A stretch of DNA of 64,000 bases. Origin: Candidatus Dietzia intestinipullorum (GTDB lineage: Bacteria > Actinomycetota > Actinomycetes > Mycobacteriales > Mycobacteriaceae). Each line of letters opens with the position of its first letter. The first letter of the stretch is position 1. Position numbers and translations under genes: made by a program. Of the stretch, positions 17,876 through 27,229 are shown in pieces. The notes beneath the pieces were generated by a model, which did not search any database, was not told the origin of the DNA, and worked only from the letters and a program-made list of their open reading frames with translations. The stretch is from the NCBI GenBank assembly GCA_019119635.1, contig DWWP01000029.1:22521-86520 (forward strand). The letters are read 5' to 3'.

Positions 17876-19815
17876 GAGATCTCCGCCTCTCCGTTGGCCA
17901 CCGTGATCCGTCCTCCCTCGAACTCCATGACCTGCCCCTCGCGGGTCGTCTGCAGGTCGCTCGTCGGGTAGCCGAGGCGGCCACGCTCGTAGTCGACGGT
18001 GCCCCACGCCTCGAACACGGGACCGCGCGGGACCACGTGGGCGCCGGTGTCCGGCGACCAGTACACGGCGCCGCCCTGGAAGCGGCTGAAGGCGCCACCG
18101 TCGGTCAGCGCGATCTCGTCACTCGTGGGGTACCCGAGCTCCGAGTTCTCCGCTCCGGCGTCCCGATAGGCCTTGAGGATCGCGCCCTCGACCACGCGCG
18201 GCCCGGTCTCGGAGGACCAGTACACGGTGCCGCCCTGGAAGCCCTGGACCACGCCGGGCTTGTTGGGGTTGGCCACCTCGTCGGTGGTCGGGTAGCCCAG
18301 GTCGCCCCGCTCGGAGCCCTGCTCGGCCCACATGTCCAGCACGGCCCCGCGCAGGGCGTGCGCCCCCGTCGACGGCGACCAGTAGATGACGCCGTTCTCG
18401 AACCGGGTGAAGCGGCCCTCGCCGTCGGGGGTGGTGGTCTCCCCGGACACGGGCAGGCCCAGCGGCCCGTCCGGCCCCTCCTCGGCCTGGTAGGCGGCGC
18501 CGATGGCGCCCACCACGGCGTGCGCGCCGTGCTCCGGGGACCAGAAGACGCGGCCGAAGCGGAAGTCGGTCGCCTTGCCGCCGGGGACGTCGTACTCGTC
18601 GGTCAGGCAGGGGCCGAGGTCGGGGTTCCGCTCGGCGAACGCGGCGATCTCCCCCTCGGGCTCGCACTGCTCCTCGACGTTGGCGATCCCCACGGCGTTC
18701 GCGAACTGCGGCCAGGCCTGCGTCATCTCGAACTGCCAGTACGGCCACGTGTGGGTCCCCGACGGCCGGAAGTTGGCCGTGACCTCGACGTCGTTGCTGC
18801 GCGCCTGGTTCACGAACGTCTGGGTGGTCATCCGGGACAGCAACTCCAGTCCGTAGCCCGGGAAGTTGGTGGGGATGCCCGGCAGGCCGGACGGCTGGTC
18901 CCAGGGACCGGTGTTGCCGCTACCGGCGGAGACATAGACGCTCTGCCCGCGCATCTTCTCCGTGTGGAGCTTGGGGTCCTGCTCGTGCCAGCGCTCGGAG
19001 CCCAGCGGGCCCCACATGTTCTCTGCCGGGTAGCCCCCGGCGTCCTGCATCGCCACCTTGATGGCCTCCGGCATGCCGAAGCTCGTGAGGTCGAGGATGC
19101 CGGAGTAGCTGGCGGTGAACTGGAAATGCTCGGGGTACCGCTGGGCGAGCATCATGGCGGCCGAGCCGCCCATCGACAGGCCCGCCACACCGTGCTTGTC
19201 GCCCACGCGCCACTCCGAGGCCAGCAGGGGCGGAAGCTCCTCCATGAGGAACGTCTCCCACTGGTAGCTGTCCCCGTTGGCGTCGGACTCCCAGTCGGTG
19301 TAGAAGCTCGACTCGCCGCCGACCGGGAGGATGACGATCGCGTTCTTGGCATCGAAGAACTGCGAGATCCGGGTCTCGAGGGTCCAACCGCTCGCCTCGT
19401 CCGGGGCGCGGAGGCCGTCGAGCAGCATCAGCGACGGGTAGGTGCGCTCGGGCTCGGAGTTCCACGTCGCGGGCAGCATGAGCTGGACCTGGATGGCCTG
19501 CTCCATGGCGGGGGACTGCACCCACAGCGCGACGCGGTTGGCCGACTTCCACTCCACCCGGTCGAGCCGGACGCCGGACGGCGGCGTGGACGGCACCTGA
19601 AGCGTCGGCGATTCCGCCTGGACGGCCGGGGAGGTCGTGGCGGGGGCGGGAGTGGTGGTCGCCGGGGCGTCCTGCCCCTGCTCGGCCTGCCCGGGTTGCG
19701 CCATGGCGACCGTCGGGACGAGGAGGCCGGAGCCCACCACACCCACGACGAGAGGGGCCGCGAGAAGGGAAGCCCACCGGGTGCGGGGGCTCGCGTCTGA
19801 GCTGGGGGTCGCCAT
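17872..19815 (-). CDS. Mycolyltransferase with C-terminal LGFP repeats
   Basis: The 647-residue secreted esterase is of the antigen 85/PS1 family, which moves mycolates between trehalose and arabinogalactan. Order: signal peptide (about residues 1-40, ending AMA-Q), a Thr/Pro/Ala linker, an alpha/beta hydrolase domain with GLSMGGS (Ser near 212) and a His in GTHTWPYW, then about four and a half LGFP repeats. The repeat cores read LGLP, LGYP, LGYP and LGYP, alternating with WSPxxGAHxV blocks. C. glutamicum PS1 has the same fusion. LGFP repeats are thought to hold the enzyme on the wall. The start has AGGAAGAG upstream. It lies downstream of a second mycolyltransferase. Confidence 0.92.
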   Translation of the reverse strand: MATPSSDASPRTRWASLLAAPLVVGVVGSGLLVPTVAMAQPGQAEQGQDAPATTTPAPATTSPAVQAESPTLQVPSTPPSGVRLDRVEWKSANRVALWVQSPAMEQAIQVQLMLPATWNSEPERTYPSLMLLDGLRAPDEASGWTLETRISQFFDAKNAIVILPVGGESSFYTDWESDANGDSYQWETFLMEELPPLLASEWRVGDKHGVAGLSMGGSAAMMLAQRYPEHFQFTASYSGILDLTSFGMPEAIKVAMQDAGGYPAENMWGPLGSERWHEQDPKLHTEKMRGQSVYVSAGSGNTGPWDQPSGLPGIPTNFPGYGLELLSRMTTQTFVNQARSNDVEVTANFRPSGTHTWPYWQFEMTQAWPQFANAVGIANVEEQCEPEGEIAAFAERNPDLGPCLTDEYDVPGGKATDFRFGRVFWSPEHGAHAVVGAIGAAYQAEEGPDGPLGLPVSGETTTPDGEGRFTRFENGVIYWSPSTGAHALRGAVLDMWAEQGSERGDLGYPTTDEVANPNKPGVVQGFQGGTVYWSSETGPRVVEGAILKAYRDAGAENSELGYPTSDEIALTDGGAFSRFQGGAVYWSPDTGAHVVPRGPVFEAWGTVDYERGRLGYPTSDLQTTREGQVMEFEGGRITVANGEAEIS

Positions 19816-19959
19816 GGTGTTGTTCTCTTCCTTGCCGCGTCGTCACGATCTGGTGGTGCGGACCGCACGCGCGGCCCTCGGGTGCTGCCCGGGGCCGTGC
19901 GTCTGCCGTGGCGCGGCCGTGGGTTCCCCTCCCACGGACGAGCCCGGTGGTCACAGACG

Positions 19960-19999
19960 ACCGGGGCCCCGCACGAGAATCTACGCGCGGGGCCCCGGT
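19960..19999 (-). terminator. Terminator after the upstream mycolyltransferase
   Basis: A perfect 13-bp inverted repeat (ACCGGGGCCCCGC) with a 14-nt loop lies between the two mycolyltransferase genes. It should end or attenuate transcription from 20060-21190 and give the LGFP enzyme a separate promoter in 19816-19959. Confidence 0.6.
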
Positions 20000-20059
20000 G
20001 TGACGGGTGAGGACTCGCTGAGAAGAGCCCGATTCGTCTCGCCTGTTATCCGGCTGCCG

Positions 20060-21190
20060 TCAGTGGCCGTAGGCGTCCATCACGGGCAGGATCTGCTCGG
20101 TGCGGGCCGACATCAGGTCGTCGTTCCAGTAGCCCCAGCCGTGGATGCCGGTGGTGCGGTAGTCGAACGTCGCCTGGTTGGGCTCGGCGTTCAGCGTGTT
20201 CTGGAACGCGATGGTCGAGCCGCGCGAGAGCCCCTCGAGGATGATGCCGTTGAAGGTGTTGAACACGTCCTGCAGGCTGCCCGGCTGGTCGTACTCGCCC
20301 GGGATGGCCGAGCCGGCGGTGATGTACATCGGGGTGTCCCGCAGGCGGTCGGCGTTGAGCAGCGGGTCGTGCGCGCCCCAGGCGGGCGAGCCCGGGGGGC
20401 CCCACATGGCGAACGGGTCGCATTTGCACTGGTCGAACATGGCCAGCGGGATCATGGAGTACATGCCCGGTGCGGTCGGGTTCATGTAGCCGGAGAAGAT
20501 CGAGGCCTGCTTGAACTGGTCCGGGTGGTCGGCGGCGAGCATGGCCGCCGCGGAGCCGCCCATCGACAGGCCGGCGACCGCGTTGTTGTCCGGGGCGACG
20601 CCGAACTCGTTCTGCAGGTAGACCGGGAGCTCCTCGGTGAGGAAGGTCTCGTACTTGTACTCGAGGAGGTTGCCGCCCAGGTTGATGGGCCGCTCCCAGT
20701 CCGAGTAGAAGGACACCTGACCGCCGACGGGCATGACCAGCGTGATGTTGTCCATGAGGAAGATGCGCTGCGCCTGGGCGTCGTGGGTCCACGCGTTCCA
20801 GTCGTCCCGTGCCCGCAGCCCGTCGAGGAGGTAGAGCCCGGCGTTGCCGTTGTTGCGTGCCGGCTGGACCTGCACCTTGATGTCCCGGTTCATCGACGGG
20901 GAGTAGACATCACACAGCTGCACCCAGAAGTTGACCGGGTCGTACACGCACCCATCACGGAGCACACCACGGTTGTTGTTCGGGTCCTCGCCCCCCGCGA
21001 CGGCGGCCTGGGCAGCCGGGGCGGGCGGCGGCGGCGCGTCAGCGGGACCCTCCGAGCCCAGGCTGGCGGACGAGCCCTGCTCGGTCGGCTGGGCACCGAC
21101 GAGTGCGGGGGCGCCGACGACGAGGCCGGCGGCCGTCGCCACGGCAGTGAGCCCTGCGGCGAACCTGCGCCGGAGCGTGGAGTGGGACAT
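20060..21190 (-). CDS. Mycolyltransferase (antigen 85 type, no LGFP repeats)
   Basis: The 376-residue secreted enzyme has a signal peptide (about residues 1-33, ending VGA-Q), a Pro/Ala-rich spacer and a single esterase domain. GLSMGGS has its nucleophile near residue 207; GIHGWGYW supplies the likely catalytic His. Two further Cys occur in the segment QCKCDP. It should transfer mycolates to arabinogalactan or trehalose monomycolate, as FbpA-C do. ATG 21190 is chosen because AAAGGAACG lies just upstream. The 195-bp gap to aftB has no gene and probably holds its promoter; TAACGAT is a possible -10. Confidence 0.92.
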   Translation of the reverse strand: MSHSTLRRRFAAGLTAVATAAGLVVGAPALVGAQPTEQGSSASLGSEGPADAPPPPAPAAQAAVAGGEDPNNNRGVLRDGCVYDPVNFWVQLCDVYSPSMNRDIKVQVQPARNNGNAGLYLLDGLRARDDWNAWTHDAQAQRIFLMDNITLVMPVGGQVSFYSDWERPINLGGNLLEYKYETFLTEELPVYLQNEFGVAPDNNAVAGLSMGGSAAAMLAADHPDQFKQASIFSGYMNPTAPGMYSMIPLAMFDQCKCDPFAMWGPPGSPAWGAHDPLLNADRLRDTPMYITAGSAIPGEYDQPGSLQDVFNTFNGIILEGLSRGSTIAFQNTLNAEPNQATFDYRTTGIHGWGYWNDDLMSARTEQILPVMDAYGH

Positions 21191-21385
21191 TCTCGTTCCT
21201 TTGTTCGTTCCAGGTGTCCACAGGTGCGCCTGCGGACATCGGTGACGTCCATCGGACCGGACCCGCCAGGGGAGGACCGGAACTTGCGACATCGTTACTG
21301 TCGCGCATCGTGGGACAGGTGTTACAGGCCGGGGGCCGAATCGACCTCCGACTGTTATCGATTCGAGACAACAGCGTGGGCCACA

Positions 21386-23386
21386 CTACCGAGTGCCCTG
21401 ATACTTTTCCACCTTCTCAGGCATGGGCAGACCGCACCGTTGCACCTCATAGGCAGGGATTCTGTTGATCCGGTACTCGGCGAATGAGAATGCGTTCACC
21501 AGGTTGGTCACGCGACGCTCAGGAGTCAGCGGGCCGGCGTAGGACTCGATGAGTTCCTGCGTCGCGGGGCAGGTCAGCGCCACTTCTGACTGCCGCACCC
21601 AGTTGACGTCGACCCACCGGGGGAAGTTGACCGGATCCTCCACCACCCCCGTCTGGGCCAGCACCCAGTCGTACGGCAGGAACTTGTCGTGGCCGATCCG
21701 GCCGTCCTCCATCCGGTCGGTGTGCGCCGCGAGCGGGGAGGCCAACCCGACCGTGTCGTAGACACCGACGTCCAGCGGCAGGTTCATGCTCGTCATCCCC
21801 AGGTTGAGGAACACGACGGTCATGACCGGCTCGTCCGGCAGCTCGAAGGGCTCCAGCCCCGGCATCGGGTGGTCGTAGGACACCACGTCCCACCGGTCCT
21901 GGAAGCCGGGGACGGGCAGGAACACCGCGCCCGTGCGGTTGCCGCTGACGGACTGCACGAGCGCCCGCATCCGCGGGAAGTCGAGATAGTCCTCCGCGAG
22001 CAGCGGGTGCCGGTGCCCGGTGCGCTGGATGTAGTACTGGCGCTCGTCGACGATCCCCGCCGACGTGATGGTCTCCGGCTCCTCCCGGAACGGGTCCTCG
22101 GCCACCTGGACGGTCACCGACCACCCGACGACGACGAGCCACGCCCCTGCCACGACCGGCACGGCCACGCGACGCACCCGGGCGTCGCCGGGGTCCGCCG
22201 CCGGACCCACGGGCAGCGGCACCACCGCGACCGGCAGCAGGAACAGGAACAGCGACGGCAGCAGCACGCGACCGTGCATGAAGTCCCCGCCGACGCGCGT
22301 GACGTAGAGCAGCATGATGAGCGCCACCACGACGAAGGCGGCCGTGACCACCCGGGTCGAGCGGACAGAGTCTCGCAGGTCGAGCACGCGGTGGACCAGG
22401 CTGCCCGGGTCGCCGTCGCCGTCTGCCCCGTCACTTTCGCCCTCCGGCGGCGTCCCCGGGCGGGCGCGGTACACGGCCCACAGCGACACCAGTCCGGCCG
22501 CCAGCACGGCGATCAGCGGCAGCAGCAGCACGTACGGCGACAGCAGGTCCCACAGGTACTCGAAGCCCTTGCCCCACTTGGAGCCGCCGGCGTCCTTGGC
22601 CACCGCGGTCAGCGGGTACGGCAGGGCGTAGTAGGACATCCGCCACACCTGGTAGACCACGGGCACCGTGCCCGCCAGCGCGACGAGCCAGCCCAGGTGA
22701 CGCCACGATTGCCGCGTGGCCGCCAGGAGCGCGAGGAAGACCACGGAGGCCAGGGCCAGCTCGGGGCGCACGAGCGGCCCGAGCCCGGCCAGGAACGCCA
22801 GCGCGGCCACCGCGGGGGTCGGGAGCCCGAAGCGGCCTTCGCGGTGCGTCGCGCGGGCCCACCGCTGCATCCCGAGCCACATGAGCCCGATCCAACACAG
22901 CACCAGGCCCGTCTCGAGACCGGAGCTGGCGAAGTCCCGCGCGGGCGGGACCATCACGTACACCAGGGCGCCGAACGGCAGCAGGAGCATGGTCCGCCCC
23001 GTCGGCGCCGCCCGCGTGCCCTGGTACATCACCCGGGTGCCGAGCATCGCGCACGCCACCGCGATCATGCTCAGCGTGAGCGCCAGCCCCAGGGCCACCA
23101 GCTCGAGGCGATACCCCGCGACCTCGTGGGTGAAGTAGACGAGGTAGGTCCACAGCGTGGAGGTGTTGGACTCGACCCGCTCCCCCGCGTTGAACACGGG
23201 ACCGTTGCCCGCGATGAGGTTGCGGACGGTCCGCAGGACGATCAGCCCGTCGTCGGCGATCCAGCGGCGCTGCCACGCACCGGCGAGGAAGACGGCGACC
23301 ACCGCGACGAGCCCGCCCCAGAAGACCAGGGTCGTGCGCTTCCCCGTGAGCCGCCCCTCCCGGCCCGCCGTCGTCACCTCAGTCAC
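21386..23386 (-). CDS. aftB: Terminal beta-(1,2)-arabinofuranosyltransferase AftB
   Basis: The 666-residue GT-C membrane enzyme adds the terminal beta-1,2-arabinofuranose residues that later carry mycolates. An N-terminal helix (about residues 19-38) is followed by the acidic motif ADDGLIVLRT typical of AftB, then about ten membrane helices, and a periplasmic C-terminal domain of about 250 residues with paired Cys (LTCPAT and QRCGLP). It sits between the mycolyltransferases and ubiA exactly as in M. tuberculosis Rv3805c. The GTG start lies 15 bases after the ubiA stop, so the genes probably share an mRNA. Confidence 0.93.
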   Translation of the reverse strand: MTEVTTAGREGRLTGKRTTLVFWGGLVAVVAVFLAGAWQRRWIADDGLIVLRTVRNLIAGNGPVFNAGERVESNTSTLWTYLVYFTHEVAGYRLELVALGLALTLSMIAVACAMLGTRVMYQGTRAAPTGRTMLLLPFGALVYVMVPPARDFASSGLETGLVLCWIGLMWLGMQRWARATHREGRFGLPTPAVAALAFLAGLGPLVRPELALASVVFLALLAATRQSWRHLGWLVALAGTVPVVYQVWRMSYYALPYPLTAVAKDAGGSKWGKGFEYLWDLLSPYVLLLPLIAVLAAGLVSLWAVYRARPGTPPEGESDGADGDGDPGSLVHRVLDLRDSVRSTRVVTAAFVVVALIMLLYVTRVGGDFMHGRVLLPSLFLFLLPVAVVPLPVGPAADPGDARVRRVAVPVVAGAWLVVVGWSVTVQVAEDPFREEPETITSAGIVDERQYYIQRTGHRHPLLAEDYLDFPRMRALVQSVSGNRTGAVFLPVPGFQDRWDVVSYDHPMPGLEPFELPDEPVMTVVFLNLGMTSMNLPLDVGVYDTVGLASPLAAHTDRMEDGRIGHDKFLPYDWVLAQTGVVEDPVNFPRWVDVNWVRQSEVALTCPATQELIESYAGPLTPERRVTNLVNAFSFAEYRINRIPAYEVQRCGLPMPEKVEKYQGTR

Positions 23387-23401
23387 GGTCGCTGCCCCCG
23401 G

Positions 23402-24436
23402 TCAGGCGAGGGACGGGACGAGGTAGACGCCGATCACCACGGTGAGCACCCACAGCGCCGCCAGGACCTGCAGGACCCGGTCGCCCAGGGCGATGTCCTC
23501 CGGCTCCCCGGCCTGCGCGGCGTCGACGTCGACCGCATACCGCAGGACCGCGATGGTGAAGGGGACGATCGAGATCTGCAGCCAGATCGCGGACCCGGAC
23601 GGCTGGGTGGGGTCCGAGCCGCGGTCGTAGGCCCACAGGGCGTAGCACAGGACCAGCACCGTGGCCGACAGTGTCCAGACGAACCGCAGGTAGGTGGGCG
23701 TGTAGCTCTCGAGGGCCTTGCGGATCTTGGCGCCGGTCTCCAGGTGCAGGCTCAGTTCCGCGTACCGCTTGCCGGCCGCCATGAACAGCGAGCCGAACGC
23801 CATGACCAGCAGGAACCACTGCGAGATCGCGACCTCCGCGGCGGCGCCGCCCGCCACGGCACGCAGCAGGAAACCGGAGGAGACAAAGGCGATGTCGAGG
23901 ACCGGCTGGTGCTTGAGCCCGAAGCAGTACATGAGCTGCAGGACGATGTACACGGCCACGACGATCGCGAGCGCCGGGTGCGTGAACACCACCGAGATCG
24001 CCAGCGAGGCCACGATGAGCACCGCCGCCATCGCGTAGGCCAGCCCGACCGGCAGCACGCCCGCGGCGATGGGCCGGTACCGCTTGGTCGGGTGGGCGCG
24101 GTCGGCCTCCACGTCCATCGCGTCGTTGATGAGGTAGACGCTCGAGGCCGCCATGCAGAACGCGACAAACGCGATGAACACCGAGAACAGGACCGAGGTG
24201 TCGGTGAGGGTCTGGGTGCCGGCGGCGGCGGGCGCCGCGATCACCAACACGTTCTTGACCCACTGTCGCGGGCGGAGCGCCTTGACCATCCCGTCGAGGA
24301 GGTTCTTGGGGGGCGTGCCCGTCGACTCCGCCTCCTCTTCCGCGCGGTCGATCTCGTTGGCCGTGTGCGGCTCCGCGCCGAAGAGTTGGTGATCGCCCGC
24401 CGCCCGGCTTGCCGGGTGCCCGGTCTGGTCGGTCAT
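23402..24436 (-). CDS. ubiA: Decaprenyl-phosphate phosphoribosyltransferase (DPPR synthase) UbiA
   Basis: The 344-residue UbiA-superfamily membrane enzyme joins phosphoribosyl pyrophosphate to decaprenyl phosphate, the first committed step to decaprenyl-phosphoryl-arabinose. The first Asp-rich motif NDAMDVEADRAHPTKRYRP starts near residue 104 and matches the DPPR-synthase subfamily. The second polar segment, KRYAELSLHLETG, is also present. About nine membrane helices are visible after a hydrophilic N-terminus of about 55 residues. Its ATG overlaps the upstream PAP2 gene stop by 4 bp (ATGA), which links it to the phosphatase of the next step. Confidence 0.95.
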   Translation of the reverse strand: MTDQTGHPASRAAGDHQLFGAEPHTANEIDRAEEEAESTGTPPKNLLDGMVKALRPRQWVKNVLVIAAPAAAGTQTLTDTSVLFSVFIAFVAFCMAASSVYLINDAMDVEADRAHPTKRYRPIAAGVLPVGLAYAMAAVLIVASLAISVVFTHPALAIVVAVYIVLQLMYCFGLKHQPVLDIAFVSSGFLLRAVAGGAAAEVAISQWFLLVMAFGSLFMAAGKRYAELSLHLETGAKIRKALESYTPTYLRFVWTLSATVLVLCYALWAYDRGSDPTQPSGSAIWLQISIVPFTIAVLRYAVDVDAAQAGEPEDIALGDRVLQVLAALWVLTVVIGVYLVPSLA

Positions 24437-25077
24437 CGCGTCTCCTCAGCAGTGGGGGTGGTGCGGGTGCCCGGGGCGTCGTCGCGGAGCGCGGCGGGCA
24501 GGAGCCGTTGGACGGTGTCCGACGGCCAGGCCGCGCGGGTCAGGGCCGCGCAGCCCGCGCCGACTCCTGCGCCGGCGACCACGTCCGAAGGGTAATGGAC
24601 CCCGAGCACGAGCCTCGAGGCGAGCATCACCGGCACGAGTACCGGCGCGACGGGGATGCCACTGACCGAGCCCGCGAGCAGGGCGAACGCGGTGGTCGAG
24701 GTGGCGTGCGACGAGGGGAAGCTGAGCTTCGACGGCGTCCCGACGCCCACCACCACCGAGGGGTGCTCGGGTCGGCGGCGCCGCACCACCCTCTTGAGGA
24801 CGACGGAGGTGGCGTGCGCGCCGAAGGTGCCCACGCCGACCATCGCCCAGCGCCCCCGGCGGGGCGGGTCGACGGCCATCCCGGCCGCCGCGAGGGCCAT
24901 CCACCCCAGAGCGTGCTCCCCGGCGTGCGAGAACGACACCGCGGTGCCGCGCGAGCCGGGGACCTGCAGGAGCCTTCGCTGGATCGTGGCGAGGAGCCGG
25001 ACCTCGCCCGAGGGGACGGGGATCTCCACCCTCGGCTCGTCGGCGGCCCCGGCGCCCGGTTCAGGATTCGAAGACAC
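24433..25077 (-). CDS. PAP2-family phosphatase, likely decaprenylphosphoryl-5-phosphoribose phosphatase
   Basis: The 214-residue membrane protein carries all three PAP2 motifs: KRVVRRRRP (K-x6-RP), FPSSHAT and SRLVLGVHYPSD. It would remove the 5-phosphate from DPPR made by UbiA. M. tuberculosis Rv3807c occupies the same place and is assigned this role. The GTG start lies inside the end of glfT2 (17-bp overlap) and the stop overlaps ubiA by 4 bp, so glfT2, this gene and ubiA look like one translationally coupled block. A broader lipid-phosphatase activity is possible. Confidence 0.88.
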   Translation of the reverse strand: MSSNPEPGAGAADEPRVEIPVPSGEVRLLATIQRRLLQVPGSRGTAVSFSHAGEHALGWMALAAAGMAVDPPRRGRWAMVGVGTFGAHATSVVLKRVVRRRRPEHPSVVVGVGTPSKLSFPSSHATSTTAFALLAGSVSGIPVAPVLVPVMLASRLVLGVHYPSDVVAGAGVGAGCAALTRAAWPSDTVQRLLPAALRDDAPGTRTTPTAEETR

Positions 25078-27067
25078 GACCCCACGCCTCCTTGCTCACG
25101 AGCTCGGTGTGCGCCTCACGGTAGCGGCGACGCATCTCGGGGAATCGGCGGTAGAGCTCGCGGTGCGCCTCGACCGAGGCCGCGAACAGGTCCTTGGCCT
25201 GCGCGCGGTCGCGCTTGCGGTAGGCCACCCCGCGCCCGTCCGCGGTGGTGACCGTGGCGCCGTCGATACGGCTCAGGGCGTACCAGCGCGCCTCGATCGG
25301 CGGGAAATTGGCCTGCGGCACCTCGTGGTGGACCTTGTCGTCCTTGCTCAGGGTGTGCGCGAGGCCGCGGGCCAGGGCGACGGCCTTGCGGACCCTGCCG
25401 CGAGGCTCGCGGTGGATCCCCGGCGGCCCGCCGGACGGCGCGGGCAGGTCCACCGCCGAGGGGATCACCACCGCGTCGGGGTACCCGGCCCGCATGCCGC
25501 GGACCTTGGGCAGCGCGGTGGGCAGCAGCTCGTAGAGCGCCTCGGGCCCCCGGAGGAAGTCGCGGATCGCCTCGATCTGGATGGCGACCGTCGAGTACTC
25601 GAGGCACACGAGGTGCTTGACCAGCGCCTTGAGACTGGATTGCATGATGCCCTTGTGGTCGCCGTCGTGGTACAGCGAGGCCACCACGAGGCGGTTGCGG
25701 AGGTGGAAATAGGCCTGCCAGTCGATCGCGTCGTCCTTGTCCGACCACGCCATGTGCCAGATCGCCACCCCGGGGATCGACGCCGTGGGATGTCCGGCGC
25801 GGCGGGCGCGCAGGCCGTACTCGGCGTCGTCCCACTTGATGAACAACGGCAGCGGCTGACCGATCTTCTCCGCGACGACGCGCGGGATGAGGCACATCCA
25901 CCAGCCGTTGTAGTCCACGTCGACCCGGCGGTGGAGCTCCTTGGGGTTCTCGCGGTCCGTGAGCGGGTGGCGGGAGAAGTCGTAGTCGTAGTCCGAGTGC
26001 GGCGCCGCGGTCCACATGAAGTCGTGTGGACCCACCACCTCGCCCATGGTGTGCAGGTGACTGCGCTCCTGGAGGTTGAGCATCTGCCCGCCCACCAGCA
26101 TCGGCACGCGTGCGTAGCGCCCGAAGGCCAGGGCCCGCAGGATCGAGTCCGGCTCGATCTCGATGTCGTCGTCCATGTAGAGGATGTACGGCGCGTCCGT
26201 GCGGCGCCGGGCCTCGTACATGATGCGGCTGTAGCCGCCCGAACCGCCCAGGTTGGGCTGGTCGAAGATCTGTAGCCGGTCGCCCAGGTCGTCGGCGGCC
26301 TCCGCGTAACCCGGCTCGTCGCGGACCTTCTTGTCGCCCTGGTCCGGCAGGAGCACGGCGTCGACGACCGCGTCGACCTCCGGGTCCGAGGTGAGCGCCC
26401 GCAGCGCCGCGACCGCGTCGCCCGGGCGGTTGAACGTGGGGATGCCGATGGTCACGCGACGGTCGTTGGGGACCTGCACGGACGGGTCGGGGCTGCCGTC
26501 GGGCGCCGCGTCGGGGCGCGTCGCGGGCGCGTCGACCGTCGCGAACCATCCTCCCGAGAGCAGTTCCACGTCCGTGTCCGAGGTGAGGTCGAACCAGATC
26601 CAGCCGCCGTCCTCGAACGGGCCGAGGTCGCACACGAACTCGACCGTGCTCACGCGGTCGGCGCCGGGCTCGTCCGGGTCGCCCACCACGTCGCCGGTGA
26701 TCGCGATCCGCGAGCCGTCGATCTTGGATCGGTACAGGTCCACACGGCCGGTCCCGCGGACCGTCAGGCGCAGGACCACCTCGTCCAGGATCGTCCAGCG
26801 GCGCCAGTACGCCGCGGGGAAGGCGTTGAAGTAGGTGGCGAACGAGACCTCGGAGTCCGCCCCGATGCCGAGCCTGGTCCGCCCGGCGGAGTGCGCCCGC
26901 CGGCCGTTGGTGTCCGCCTCCGTGAAGTACAGGGAGCGTACGTCCAGCGGCTCGCCCGCTCGCGGCAGGATGATCCGCTGGAGGCACTCCCGGCCACGGG
27001 GGTCGGTGAGCCCGGCGACGGAGCGCTCGACCTCGTCGACGAGTTCATGGTGGCCGTGGTGTTCCAT
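25061..27067 (-). CDS. glfT2: Galactofuranosyltransferase GlfT2
   Basis: The 668-residue cytoplasmic GT-A enzyme (GT2) polymerises galactan with alternating beta-1,5 and beta-1,6 bonds from UDP-Galf. An N-terminal beta-sandwich (about residues 1-190) precedes the GT-A domain starting with GIPTFNRP. The metal-binding triplet YMDDD lies near residues 297-301, WDDAEYG with the proposed base near 411-417, and a His in IWHMAW further on; these match the known catalytic residues of GlfT2. A helical C-terminal domain follows. The ATG has GGGGA upstream. TACGAT at 27165-27170 (minus strand) is a possible -10. Confidence 0.95.
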   Translation of the reverse strand: MEHHGHHELVDEVERSVAGLTDPRGRECLQRIILPRAGEPLDVRSLYFTEADTNGRRAHSAGRTRLGIGADSEVSFATYFNAFPAAYWRRWTILDEVVLRLTVRGTGRVDLYRSKIDGSRIAITGDVVGDPDEPGADRVSTVEFVCDLGPFEDGGWIWFDLTSDTDVELLSGGWFATVDAPATRPDAAPDGSPDPSVQVPNDRRVTIGIPTFNRPGDAVAALRALTSDPEVDAVVDAVLLPDQGDKKVRDEPGYAEAADDLGDRLQIFDQPNLGGSGGYSRIMYEARRRTDAPYILYMDDDIEIEPDSILRALAFGRYARVPMLVGGQMLNLQERSHLHTMGEVVGPHDFMWTAAPHSDYDYDFSRHPLTDRENPKELHRRVDVDYNGWWMCLIPRVVAEKIGQPLPLFIKWDDAEYGLRARRAGHPTASIPGVAIWHMAWSDKDDAIDWQAYFHLRNRLVVASLYHDGDHKGIMQSSLKALVKHLVCLEYSTVAIQIEAIRDFLRGPEALYELLPTALPKVRGMRAGYPDAVVIPSAVDLPAPSGGPPGIHREPRGRVRKAVALARGLAHTLSKDDKVHHEVPQANFPPIEARWYALSRIDGATVTTADGRGVAYRKRDRAQAKDLFAASVEAHRELYRRFPEMRRRYREAHTELVSKEAWGRVFES

Positions 27068-27132
27068 ATGGATTGAGTCCCCGTCCCGACGGCCCCTCCG
27101 GCCCGTCTGTGTCCACCGTGTCCGGTCGTACC

Positions 27133-27151
27133 GCCCCGCGCGGCGCGGGGC
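27133..27151 (-). terminator. Short GC hairpin before glfT2
   Basis: GCCCCGCG and CGCGGGGC form an 8-bp inverted repeat with a 3-nt loop, between the TPM-like gene and glfT2. It could end transcription of the upstream gene. Confidence 0.35.
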
Positions 27152-27229
27152 GAAAGCCGGATCGATCGTACCCGTCGTGCACCGGCGAGCTCGCCCACGA
27201 CGCGACCCGGCCGTGGAATCCGCGCGCGG

